In this document: positions 17,462-24,923 of the stretch, one piece after another | Layout of the letters: every line of letters starts with the position of its first letter | Numbering within the stretch: position 1 is the first letter of the stretch | From: Marinobacter changyiensis | GTDB taxonomy: Bacteria; Pseudomonadota; Gammaproteobacteria; Pseudomonadales; Oleiphilaceae | Reading direction: 5' to 3' | Assembly: GCF_009193265.1 (NCBI RefSeq) | Contig: NZ_VZZZ01000006.1 | Location: 1-64,000 of the forward strand | DNA: 64,000 bases | Position numbers and translations under genes: made by a program | Notes under the pieces: model-generated | Told to the model about the DNA's origin: nothing | The model's input: the letters and a program-made list of their open reading frames with translations, nothing else | Databases searched by the model: none

Positions 17462-18277
17462 ATGAACACCAGAGCAGCCATTAAAAGGAAGGGGTGGACC
17501 CAAGGGGCGTGTTTCACTACCAGAGACCTACCCGATCCATCAGTGCTCCCAGATTGCTATCAAGACGACGAGTTCATTTTTATTGTCGTGACTCACGCCT
17601 GTACGGTTGTCTATGAAAACTTTGAAGAAGAACCCTATATTGAAGTTCTTGCCGCACGACGCATAGATAATCCCGTTGGCATAGATACCAACCTTAAAAA
17701 CACTCGGCGCCTATCAACCACACTCTTTATATCAGAAGAGGAAAACCCGATACATTTATTTGCCCGAGACCGGTTCTTCCTCCCTAGAAGGCTGCTACTT
17801 GAGTTTGAAAGCAACCCTGTAATTCACATCCCACCTGGGCGGTTAACAACCATAAAAAATTGGCTAGTGCTTCGTTTTACAAATCTCGCGCTCCCCGACT
17901 CATTCAACGACCGCGTAGACGGGCGCCCCATGGAAAAACTGCGAAAGCTCCTCAGCAAAAATCCTGGTCACGCCTGCGAAAATTTATACTTGAAGCTCAA
18001 CTACTGGGATGAACTTGATGAGCATTCGGATTACAGCCTAGCCGTGTTAATCGTGTACTCTGAAGAGATCTATGCTGAGCAAGAAGAAGACATAGAAATT
18101 TGTGCTGAACGCATGAATAACATACTGGACGACATACCAGGCATCAATCTTGAGTCATGTGATGTCCTCACGGATGACGCCGTCACACTTAAAATGCTCC
18201 GTATGGGTTGGAAACGATGGAGCTTGTTTGACCAAGTATCCGTTAAAAAAGACACTCCCGCAAAATTTGAGCCTTGA
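17462..18277 (+). CDS. Uncharacterised protein, third gene of the TIGR04255-HTH operon
   Basis: A 271-residue protein with no family I can name. The segment FIFIVVTHACTVVYENFEEE then PYIEVLAARR and a later NTRRLS recalls a group of hypothetical proteins with an 'SQ(S/D)CD...EPxVEV...RxPRRL' pattern. Here the usual Cys-Asp becomes Ala-Cys-Thr. The rest is mixed alpha/beta and acidic near the end. It is separated by 17 bases from the HTH gene, so they share an operon. It could be the effector of the module or a second sensor. Confidence 0.6.
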   Translation: MNTRAAIKRKGWTQGACFTTRDLPDPSVLPDCYQDDEFIFIVVTHACTVVYENFEEEPYIEVLAARRIDNPVGIDTNLKNTRRLSTTLFISEEENPIHLFARDRFFLPRRLLLEFESNPVIHIPPGRLTTIKNWLVLRFTNLALPDSFNDRVDGRPMEKLRKLLSKNPGHACENLYLKLNYWDELDEHSDYSLAVLIVYSEEIYAEQEEDIEICAERMNNILDDIPGINLESCDVLTDDAVTLKMLRMGWKRWSLFDQVSVKKDTPAKFEP

Positions 18278-18533
18278 GGGCGCTTCGAATGAGGAGTTCC
18301 GCGGCGCGGGCCTCCTGATACTCTCTAGAGCAGAGATGCACCGGCTAACCTGTATTTGACTCGTAACGAAAACGCCTCTAGTCTATTCCAACGCTTATCT
18401 GCGGTCGGCTACCGAGCTTGATGCTCACTTTTCCGCTCCCCTCTGCTGCACGGGAGGTTTCAACTGCAGGCCAGATGTATGTCTGGTGCGTGATCCCTAT
18501 TGTGAAACCTCATCCTACAGAGAGGAGAAAACC

Positions 18534-20750
18534 ATGTGCAGGATTGATGCGCCCTACGGCGATCGCTCCCTTGATGAAAAATCCGACCCAACTGAACGCT
18601 TTATTCAGGCGCTAGATGAGCGCGAAATCGACGGTAATTTCCGGGCGTTGCTTGTTAAACATTTTTGCGAAAACTGGTGGCGCGTGTTTGGGCGCGTGTC
18701 TGCCTTGGAAGATGACCTAGATACTGTTCAGCAGGAAACCTCCGACGCGGAGAAGGGAACGTCATTCCTTCGCTCCACTTCGTTGGCAGGAAAGCTGAAT
18801 ATCGAATTACTGGAAAGACACCCCTTCGTGCCCCAGCACATCCGTGTGGCCGATCGTGATTCTGCAGTGTACGAGTTTGCGCAAGATGTGGCGCAGACGT
18901 ACTTTTCAGATTCGCCCTACGCACTGTATGGCGCCCTCACGAACTCTGGCGCAACGGCTACCTTACCACCGTCCTTCGATTGGTTTGTAACGGCACTTTT
19001 CGGCGAAGAATTCTGCTTCTCCCGCTCACTGTTCGACGACTCTGCGCTCATCGCGGAAGGAGAAATAACAAGAAACGACATGCTCTGGGGATTCTTCGAC
19101 ACTCTGTCCCGTCATGACGATGGCAACCAGAATGAGCTGGCGGGCATATGTGAAACCCAAATCAGGAACCTGATTTCCGTTGCCTCGCTGCAGTTTCATG
19201 AAGGCCCGCCAACCCTCGCTTCACACAAGTTCCTGCAGGGAATCAGGCTCCTAAAAGCGTGGGTCGCATCCGATGCCGCAGCCGGCAGATTGAGCAGTGT
19301 AAATGAGGGAGTGTTCGATAAACTGGATTTCGAGCGGTCGAAACTCTGTTCGAGGATACGCTTGATAGGTTCATCGAATTGCGCTCTACGAGAGCAGTCG
19401 GACGCCGCCACCGCTTGGATAGATAAAGTCAAGATCAAACTTGAGGAGACATTCTACATCCACGTGGATCTGGCGGCGGCTGATGCCACTCAGGTTGAAC
19501 GGTGGGCTTCACAACTGAACACCTGCTTTCAGTCTCTCAGCTTTCGTGACCCTGACATCCTGAAGCAATCTCCGGAGGAACGAGACGCCACTGAGAGCGA
19601 ATACCTAAAGCTTCTCTGCTCACAACTCACTGACCACCAGATCGAGGCCTGGATTCAGTGGTCAATCCGAAGAGATATTGAGTCAGTATTGTCACAATCC
19701 GGCGGGCTGCTCCCCAGCAGGGAATTCCCTGGTGACAAAAGCAGGAAGTGGTGGGCTTCGGAATATCCGGCCCTCTGGAAAGCTAGATTCGAAGAAGAGC
19801 TCAACAGCCGAGATATCGAGACTAAACTGACAATCCTCTCAGGTGCTTTATGCCGCTTACCTCATGAGGCCGCTGCTCGTGAATACCTGGCGTGGTGGGA
19901 CGGGCTGCTCGAAGGCCTGATTCACGACCCCGAGTTCCCGCCTTCTCTAATCCCTCAGTGGGCGATTATTGCCGCTGATAGATTGGATAAAGAGTTAGTG
20001 ACCCCCTACATCGATAAAAGCCTAGGGTTGCTTCGTGGTGAACTGTCGAGTGGGGCTCAGCCTTACCATCACAATCAGCTTGAGGAGTTGTTGAAAAAAC
20101 TGTCCTTTTTCAAACCTTCGAAAGCACTGCGGCATCGCCTCATGCTAATGCGTTCGTCAAACATCCCACTTTCTGACGAGTCGGTTTCTCCCTTCAACTC
20201 AGTGAACAGAGAGAAAACTATTAGCTGGTACTGCCCTCTGAAGGACGTTGCTAGGGATCGGCTTTCTAAAACCCTGCACTTGAGGCGTCCGCAGAGCCGT
20301 GAAGAAAGCGAGCAGGCCGAATTGGCGTGCTACGAGTCTTTTGCACTCGAATTGGTCGAATTCTGCCTGAGCCGCCTTCGTCTCCGGAAAGGAGAAAAGC
20401 CCAATAATGGCAAGTACGATGCTACCCAGGTAACCGAACCATCACCCACCTGGCGCCAGGGATATTTGAAAGCACTACTGGAACTCGGCCTTGATCCAAG
20501 CGGGAAGGCCCACAAAACGGTCCACTTCACCAAACAGTTCGACCCTGATGAAAGTGTCCGAGCGATTGCCAAAGAGTGTTACCGGGCTGTCCGCCGAGAA
20601 GCCAAAAAGAACCGAAGCATCCAGGATTTCAAACGTGGACTGATTGCCGCTGAATGGTGGTTGTTGATGAGTCAACGGCTCGAACTCAATCTCGATGTGA
20701 ACCACGAGGAGGCACTCAAGACCCGGCGCAACTCGTTGCGCAATCCGTAA
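18534..20750 (+). CDS. 739-residue uncharacterised protein immediately upstream of viperin
   Basis: ATG at 18534 follows an excellent ribosome site (AGAGGAGAAAACC), so I prefer it over an in-frame upstream start at 18486. The protein is rich in helix-forming Leu, Glu, Ala and Trp with no signal peptide, no membrane helix, no Walker or nuclease motif, and no domain I recognise. Stretches such as KWWASEYPALWKARFEEELN and IAAEWWLLMSQRLELNLDVN suggest an all-helical scaffold, perhaps HEAT-like. It ends 125 bases before viperin on the same strand, so a shared role as sensor, scaffold or regulator of the viperin is possible but unproven. It is the largest unknown of the island. Confidence 0.7.
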   Translation: MCRIDAPYGDRSLDEKSDPTERFIQALDEREIDGNFRALLVKHFCENWWRVFGRVSALEDDLDTVQQETSDAEKGTSFLRSTSLAGKLNIELLERHPFVPQHIRVADRDSAVYEFAQDVAQTYFSDSPYALYGALTNSGATATLPPSFDWFVTALFGEEFCFSRSLFDDSALIAEGEITRNDMLWGFFDTLSRHDDGNQNELAGICETQIRNLISVASLQFHEGPPTLASHKFLQGIRLLKAWVASDAAAGRLSSVNEGVFDKLDFERSKLCSRIRLIGSSNCALREQSDAATAWIDKVKIKLEETFYIHVDLAAADATQVERWASQLNTCFQSLSFRDPDILKQSPEERDATESEYLKLLCSQLTDHQIEAWIQWSIRRDIESVLSQSGGLLPSREFPGDKSRKWWASEYPALWKARFEEELNSRDIETKLTILSGALCRLPHEAAAREYLAWWDGLLEGLIHDPEFPPSLIPQWAIIAADRLDKELVTPYIDKSLGLLRGELSSGAQPYHHNQLEELLKKLSFFKPSKALRHRLMLMRSSNIPLSDESVSPFNSVNREKTISWYCPLKDVARDRLSKTLHLRRPQSREESEQAELACYESFALELVEFCLSRLRLRKGEKPNNGKYDATQVTEPSPTWRQGYLKALLELGLDPSGKAHKTVHFTKQFDPDESVRAIAKECYRAVRREAKKNRSIQDFKRGLIAAEWWLLMSQRLELNLDVNHEEALKTRRNSLRNP

Positions 20751-20875
20751 TAAACCGAAAACCTGAACCCAAATCGAAGTGGTGTACTGGAGCCTGATGC
20801 TCCTCCCCTGACGCCCGCGTCCGCCATGTAAAAACTTCACGGTCCGTTAAACGGATTCCGTCAAGGAGTATACGC

Positions 20876-21853
20876 ATGCATACGAACGCCCTTATTTTTC
20901 CAACAAACTCAGCGGCGAAACCTCCCGCCAAGATATCCGCGGTAAATGAGCTCACCATAAACTGGCACGTTACGGAAGCCTGCAACTATCGCTGCCAGTA
21001 TTGCTACGCAAAGTGGAAGGACTATCCCAATCCACGAGAGTTGTTTCATGATCGCGGCCGCACCCGCGATCTGCTGATCGAGTTATTCCGTTACTTTCAA
21101 CCCACGAACACCAGCAATCCTTTACGTGAAGAGCTCTCTTGGAAAGCACTCCGCCTGAATCTCGCCGGCGGCGAACCTTCGATCCTTGGTGATCGTTTGT
21201 TGGAAATTGTTCAAGTAGCCCGGGAAGTCGGATTTCAGCTTTCCATTATCAGCAATGGCTCACGACTGACGCGTTCCATGATCAAGGAACTAGCGCCGCA
21301 TTTGACATGCCTCGGCATCAGCCTGGATTCAGCAGATCCGACCACGAACATGGAGATTGGCCGAGCCCTTAAAAGTGGGAAACTGCTCGACCTTCAAGAG
21401 CTGACAGCCAATGTGCATCTGGCTCGCAAGATCAACCCGCTACTCACAGTAAAAATCAATACTGTCGTGAACCTCCTGAATGCCGGAGAGGATCTGAGCG
21501 GTCTGATTCAAGAGATCCGCCCCCAGCGCTGGAAGATCCTGCGCATGCTTCCGATTATTGACGCCTCGTTAGCGATAAGCGACGAGGAGTTTGCCGCCTT
21601 TGTTCAAAAGCATCGCGCTTTCCAGTCGGTTCAATGTGTCGAGGACAATCAGGATATGTGCGAGTCCTACCTTATGGTCGACCCATTCGGACGCTTCTTC
21701 CAAAATCACCCCTCATTAACCGGCGGATACCAATACAGCAAACCCATTCTATCCGTTGGTGCCGGCACCGCATTCTCCGAAATGGCATTTAATTCGACCA
21801 GCTTTCAATCCCGCTATACAGGTGAGCTGGGAGAAAGTCATGAAGAGGTTTAG
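20876..21853 (+). CDS. Prokaryotic viperin (radical-SAM antiviral nucleotide-modifying enzyme)
   Basis: A 325-residue protein, start supported by AAGGAG ahead of ATG. The radical-SAM cluster is EACNYRCQYCYAKW (Cys36, Cys40, Cys43; CxxxCxxC with the Asn-Tyr seen in viperins). GGEP is at 98-101, SNGS at 126-129, then CLGISLDSADPTTNMEIGR, KINTVVNLLNAGEDL and RWKILRMLPII, all viperin hallmarks rather than generic radical-SAM enzymes. Characterised prokaryotic viperins convert CTP, GTP or UTP to 3'-deoxy-3',4'-didehydro forms that stop phage transcription. Which nucleotide this one uses cannot be read here. No nucleotide kinase gene is adjacent, unlike some viperin loci. The HicA-like gene overlaps its end by 14 bases. 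A broken homologue lies at 9499-9926. Confidence 0.88.
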   Translation: MHTNALIFPTNSAAKPPAKISAVNELTINWHVTEACNYRCQYCYAKWKDYPNPRELFHDRGRTRDLLIELFRYFQPTNTSNPLREELSWKALRLNLAGGEPSILGDRLLEIVQVAREVGFQLSIISNGSRLTRSMIKELAPHLTCLGISLDSADPTTNMEIGRALKSGKLLDLQELTANVHLARKINPLLTVKINTVVNLLNAGEDLSGLIQEIRPQRWKILRMLPIIDASLAISDEEFAAFVQKHRAFQSVQCVEDNQDMCESYLMVDPFGRFFQNHPSLTGGYQYSKPILSVGAGTAFSEMAFNSTSFQSRYTGELGESHEEV

Positions 21854-22049
21854 TTCGAACAAAGACTGGAACGTCGTCATCAGACGTCTCGTCAAGCTCG
21901 GGTGGAGGTATCGACGCGGTGGTAAGCACGGTCGACTAACCCACCCCGACTGCTCTCGAACACTCATCATTCCAGTTTCACCGAGTGACCACCGGAGTTT
22001 GCAGAACTTCATGCGAACGGTCAGGTCGACTCGGGTTACGCAGGCATAG
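21840..22049 (+). CDS. HicA-like small protein coupled to viperin
   Basis: A 69-residue basic protein (MKRFSSNKDWNVVIRRLVKL then GWRYRRGGKHGRLTHPDCSR, TLIIPVSPSDHRSLQNFMR). The layout of helix, Gly-Lys-His strand, Pro-rich strand and final helix is that of HicA-type RNA-binding or RNase folds, with His in GKHGR in the catalytic position of HicA. Its ATG lies inside the end of viperin (14-base overlap), so translation is coupled. There is no HicB antitoxin next to it. The same pairing, with the same overlap style, is preserved in the damaged copy at 9499-10150, which argues for a real functional link. Confidence 0.65.
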   Translation: MKRFSSNKDWNVVIRRLVKLGWRYRRGGKHGRLTHPDCSRTLIIPVSPSDHRSLQNFMRTVRSTRVTQA

Positions 22050-22075
22050 GCAAGAACTGCATTTAACAAAAAGCT

Positions 22076-22106
22076 CGCTGGACCTCATTTTGGAGGAGGT
22101 CCAGCG
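22076..22106 (+). terminator. Strong hairpin after the viperin/HicA-like genes
   Basis: CGCTGGACCTC (22076-22086) and GAGGTCCAGCG (22096-22106) form a perfect 11-bp stem with a 9-base loop, 27 bases past the HicA-like stop. No T-run follows, so termination may need Rho, or the hairpin may protect the message end. The degenerate equivalent is at 10154-10225. Confidence 0.55.
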
Positions 22107-22109
22107 GCA

Positions 22110-22571
22110 GCTTGCGATCGAGGTCTTATCAATGGATCAACTCGCTGAGAGTACTGACGCAACCCAATTCATTGAGAGTCAATCTCGACTCCCAGCTTCT
22201 TTCCGGCCGTTTTCAGCCCTGTAATGCTAATAAAATTAAGGGGCTATTAGCCCACTATTGTTATTTCCTTCTAACCAAAAGCTGCACATCCGATTTCACC
22301 GATGTCCGGATTTCGGACACGCATTTCCTAACAGTTGCGGACTTATATCCAACGCGTAAAATCAGCGCATTCATGATCAAAAGCGTGCTTAGGGCAACGA
22401 TCAAAGTCCGGTTTCCGGACACTGAATCCTTATCAGCCTTGTGCCCAAAGTCGTCGTTAATCGGTCATAATATTGATATATCGGATTTTTTTAGCGTTCA
22501 TATTTTTGGATTAAGTAATTGAACATACAGGTTTTCGCCGATTACGACCGTTTACCACCGGGGAGAGAGGG
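22110..22571. other. Non-coding stretch between viperin module and tRNA fragment
   Basis: No supported gene lies here. It is AT-richer than its surroundings and contains two related palindromic boxes (22303-22319 and 22406-22420). Being just inside the tRNA-proximal boundary, it may be an attachment-region or integrase-binding remnant. Confidence 0.4.
22303..22420. repeat. Pair of GTCCGG-(A/-)TTT-CGGAC palindromic boxes
   Basis: TGTCCG-GATTT-CGGACA at 22303-22319 and GTCCGG-TTT-CCGGAC at 22406-22420 are each self-complementary and share the core GTCCGGxTTxCGGACAC, about 100 bases apart. Spacing and likeness suggest operator or recombinase-binding sites; no adjacent intact gene identifies the binder. 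Confidence 0.5.
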
Positions 22572-22620
22572 TGCCCTCCGGAGGCAGAGGTCAGAGGTTC
22601 GAATCCTCTCGGGCGCACCA
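22572..22620 (+). other. tRNA-Arg(CCG) 3' fragment: attachment-site remnant of an integrated element
   Basis: The sequence TGCC-CTCCGGA-GGCAG, AGGTC, AGAGG-TTCGAAT-CCTCT, CGGGCGC-ACCA is the anticodon arm (anticodon CCG), variable loop, T-arm, 3' acceptor strand and CCA of tRNA-Arg. The 5' half is missing: no GCGCCCG or D-arm lies upstream, and identity stops inside the anticodon stem, where G replaces the expected C. Such 3' fragments are left at the far end of elements that integrate into tRNA genes. The intact gene should lie further left, outside this window. Confidence 0.8.
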
Positions 22621-22622
22621 TA

Positions 22623-22665
22623 TTCCACAAAAAAGCCCACTTTCATAGTGGGCTTTTTTGTGGAA
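22623..22665. terminator. Bidirectional intrinsic terminator behind the tRNA fragment
   Basis: A perfect 19-bp inverted repeat with loop TTCAT. The stem core AGCCCACT/AGTGGGCT is flanked by A6 on the left and T6 on the right, giving a GC stem with a T-run in both directions. It follows the CCA end by two bases, as the terminator of a tRNA gene would. Confidence 0.92.
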
Positions 22666-22699
22666 CTCTTGTTTGCTCGAGGGCAGATACAGAACCTCC

Positions 22700-22865
22700 G
22701 GTTCGACAAACTGCGCCAGCAGTTTGGGCGCCGCAGCAAAGCGAAGGCGGGGCAAAGCCCCGAAGATCGCCCCCAAGGCGATCTGAGTCCATCCTCTTTT
22801 CGCAGCCCCCTTAATCAGACCATATCGGAGCACGGTCCTTTTTTATTGGCCGTGTCCAAATTGTG
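22700..22865. repeat. Structured multi-hairpin repeat, copy A
   Basis: Successive perfect stems: CAAACTGC/GCAGTTTG (22707-22714/22719-22726), CGGGGC/GCCCCG around AAA, AGATCGCC/GGCGATCT around CCCAA, and CACGG/CCGTG (22831-22835/22850-22854) around a T-rich loop. The first 99 bases recur at 34456-34554 and the tail recurs at about 34670-34735, with paired changes that keep the stems. No protein-coding frame explains it. Confidence 0.8.
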
Positions 22866-23133
22866 CCCTGAAAGTGCCCATGTTTTTCAGGTTTATGATT
22901 AGCTGACAAACAAAATGACCTTTAGCCGTATTCGGCATCCTCTCGTTTAACTCAAAAAATACTGCCCCGTCGCCACCCACAACTGGCAAACTCTCTACAC
23001 TATTGATCAGGAGACGCTTTAAAACATCCAAAAGAAATGAAAGCTCTGAGGTAGCATGCATGGGCAGCGAAAAGGTCACGCTTGAAAAAAGGTGGGGATT
23101 TATTTATACCTACATATCTCCGCTCTCAGAGAT

Positions 23134-23335
23134 GTCGACAACCGAATACCTAACAACAGATGAGTTTGCTGATCGAATTCGCTATGACGCGCGAACCTAC
23201 GGGAGCGATTAAAGGATTCCGTTCTGATAGAGAGGATCCACTACATTCGTCCTTTTGGGGGGACGAAAAATCCTATACATGTGGGAGCCAATCGAGCGCG
23301 ACATGGGAACACAGTGGGCAATCAAACGCTTGTAA
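23134..23335 (+). pseudogene. Excisionase-like / HTH protein remnant, multiply frameshifted
   Basis: From ATG 23134 the frame reads MSTTEYLTTDEFADRIRYDA then breaks. A second frame gives ERLKDSVLIERIHYIRPFG and a third GRKILYMWEPIERDMG, ending at 23335. Joined, they make a protein of about 65 residues of the small HTH/excisionase type that accompanies integrases ('TTxEFAxRI...R...IHYIRPFGGRKILY'). At least two frameshifts make it inactive. It sits between the tRNA attachment remnant and an integrase remnant, as in a normal integration module. Confidence 0.6.
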
Positions 23336-23362
23336 TTCCAATGGCTAACGTAGGACGTATGA

Positions 23363-23434
23363 ATGGGTAGTATCCGAGTGCGTGAATCTACGCAAAAACT
23401 GTTCTTCGATTTTCACTACAAGGAGACCTCATAT
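23363..23434 (+). pseudogene. Tyrosine-recombinase integrase, N-terminal remnant
   Basis: ATG 23363 starts MGSIRVRESTQKLFFDFHYK, which matches the arm-binding N-terminus of phage-type integrases (MGSIRVR..TGKLFFDF.Y.G.RCREQT). After about 20 codons the match is lost where IS30 sequence begins. The integrase was evidently cut by the IS30 insertion or deletion, so the adjacent elements can no longer be mobilised by it. Confidence 0.6.
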
Positions 23435-23859
23435 GTGGTTCGGCTAATAGCATTATCGCCACTGTCGTTGAGCGCCAGACACGGTTCACCGTTTTGGTGA
23501 AAGTGGATGGTAAGGAAACAAAAGCTGTTGTTAATGCTCTAGCTCAGTAGATGGGCAAGTTGCCAAACTTGCTCCAACAGAGCCTGACCTGGGACCGAGG
23601 AACAGAAATGATGGGCCATCGCGCATTTACAGTGGCAACCAAGATGACCGTGTACTTTTGTGACCCCCAGAGCCCGTGGCAGTGTGGAACCAACGAAAAT
23701 ACCAATGGGCTTCTGCGGCAGTACTTTCCCAAGGGCAGCGGACTCTCAGATTATTCTCAAACTGACCTAGATCGTTTTGCCGCGAAACTTAACCATCGGC
23801 CCAGAAAAACTCTGGGCTTTTGCAGTCCAGCGGATAAGCTGACCGAGGTGTTGTCGTGA
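23435..23859 (+). pseudogene. IS30-family transposase, 5'-truncated with internal stop
   Basis: The frame reads NSIIATVVERQTRFTVLVKV then DGKETKAVVNALAQ, a TAG stop (near 23549), and continues with LTWDRGTEMMGHRAFTVATK ... YFCDPQSPWQCGTNENTNGL, LRQYFPKG and LNHRPRKTLGF. These are the DDE-core and C-terminal motifs of IS30 transposases (DRGxE, DPxSPWQRGxNENxNGLLRQYFPKG, LNxRPRKTLG). The N-terminal HTH is missing, so the element is inactive. Confidence 0.82.
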
Positions 23860-23906
23860 CCGGTTGAATGCGTCCCCGTTGTTTTAAGGGAGGATTACCA
23901 ATCAGC

Positions 23907-24905
23907 CTACTCCTTTAGTGTCAAGACCTCTTTGCCGAGAACCTTGCGCGCAATCACTTGCTCAGCAGCTTGCTCAAATTCCGAGAGGGAAAATCTGGCG
24001 GTGACGATAGCTTCGAGATCGGCAGTCGGTATCTCAAGAAGGATTTGCTCAAGCGCTTGCATCACGCCAGCACCCGAAATCTCTAGATAGTGTTCGAGGG
24101 GCGAACCCAAAATTGCGATATTCTTGAGCAGGACATAGTTTGCCCGCATTTCGGGAATGCGCCCAGAGGTGAAACCGATCACAACAAGGCGCCCTTCGGG
24201 CCGCAGAACACGCAAGCTGGCGTCGAACACATCACCGCCAACTACATCCGCAACGACGTCGACCCCGTCGAAGCCCTCGTCGCTCAGCGCTAATCGCAGG
24301 CCATCGCGGAGGTCGTCAATAAGATCAGAGCGGATGACCACTTCGGCTCCGTGTCTCCGGGCGAACGCCGCCTTTTGTTCGGACGATACCAACGCAATTG
24401 GTATAGCGCCACGCAGCCGACAGAGCTGCAGCAACGCAGTGCCGACCCCACCAGCCGCACCGGTGACCAAGACATGTTCGCCAGGCTGCAAGCGGGCCCG
24501 AATGTCGAGCGCCACATGCGCCGTAGCAAAAATGGTCCCCGAAGCCGCACCACCCGCAAAACTCAAGGCATTGGGAAGGCGCGCCGCTCGGTTGGCGGCC
24601 ACCACGACCCGATCGGCGAAGGCGCCGTGCGGGGTTTGGACTGCAACACGATCGCCCGCGCTAAGACGGGTGACTTCCGCCCCACATTCACGCACCACAC
24701 CCGCAGCATCGCGCCCTGCGATAAATGGCACCTGAGGTCGGGTCTGATACTTCCCTTCAATAAGCAAAAGGTCAGGAAAGTTCAACGATGCCGCCTCTAC
24801 ATCAACTAGGATGTCGCAAGGTCCGACTGGTGACAATTCGATGTTACCCATCTCAACATTTCTCCAGTCACCAAACGCCTTCACCAAAAGCCCGCACGCG
24901 TTCAT
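23907..24905 (-). CDS. Zinc-independent NADPH:quinone oxidoreductase (MDR family)
   Basis: A 332-residue medium-chain dehydrogenase/reductase. GRDAAGVV and the Rossmann dinucleotide motif VLVTGAAGGVGTALLQL (about residues 144-160) are present. The Cys-rich structural zinc loop of alcohol dehydrogenases is absent, as in quinone or enoyl-thioester reductases. It ends a nine-gene minus-strand cluster for uptake and CoA-linked breakdown of an organic acid, where it may reduce an unsaturated intermediate. An AAGGA ribosome site supports the ATG. The exact substrate cannot be told. Confidence 0.82.
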   Translation of the reverse strand: MNACGLLVKAFGDWRNVEMGNIELSPVGPCDILVDVEAASLNFPDLLLIEGKYQTRPQVPFIAGRDAAGVVRECGAEVTRLSAGDRVAVQTPHGAFADRVVVAANRAARLPNALSFAGGAASGTIFATAHVALDIRARLQPGEHVLVTGAAGGVGTALLQLCRLRGAIPIALVSSEQKAAFARRHGAEVVIRSDLIDDLRDGLRLALSDEGFDGVDVVADVVGGDVFDASLRVLRPEGRLVVIGFTSGRIPEMRANYVLLKNIAILGSPLEHYLEISGAGVMQALEQILLEIPTADLEAIVTARFSLSEFEQAAEQVIARKVLGKEVLTLKE

Positions 24906-24923
24906 ATTACCTGCTTCCTTATG

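Noticed and set aside
9499..22049. Recent exact duplication of the viperin module
   Set aside because: The copies differ at about a quarter of residues, so they are diverged homologues, not a fresh copy.
22520..22620. A complete tRNA-Arg gene
   Set aside because: The 5' acceptor strand, D-arm and one anticodon-stem base are missing; only the 3' part matches.
22542..22833. Minus-strand frames across the tRNA fragment and terminator (containing a GAPERIRTSDLCLRR-like stretch)
   Set aside because: These are the well-known false translations of tRNA antisense plus terminator and of the structured repeat; no ribosome site and no selection for protein.
22906..23079. Minus-strand frame LLDVLKRLL... 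as a gene fragment
   Set aside because: Short, no known match, no ribosome site; left as undefined sequence between repeat and excisionase relic.
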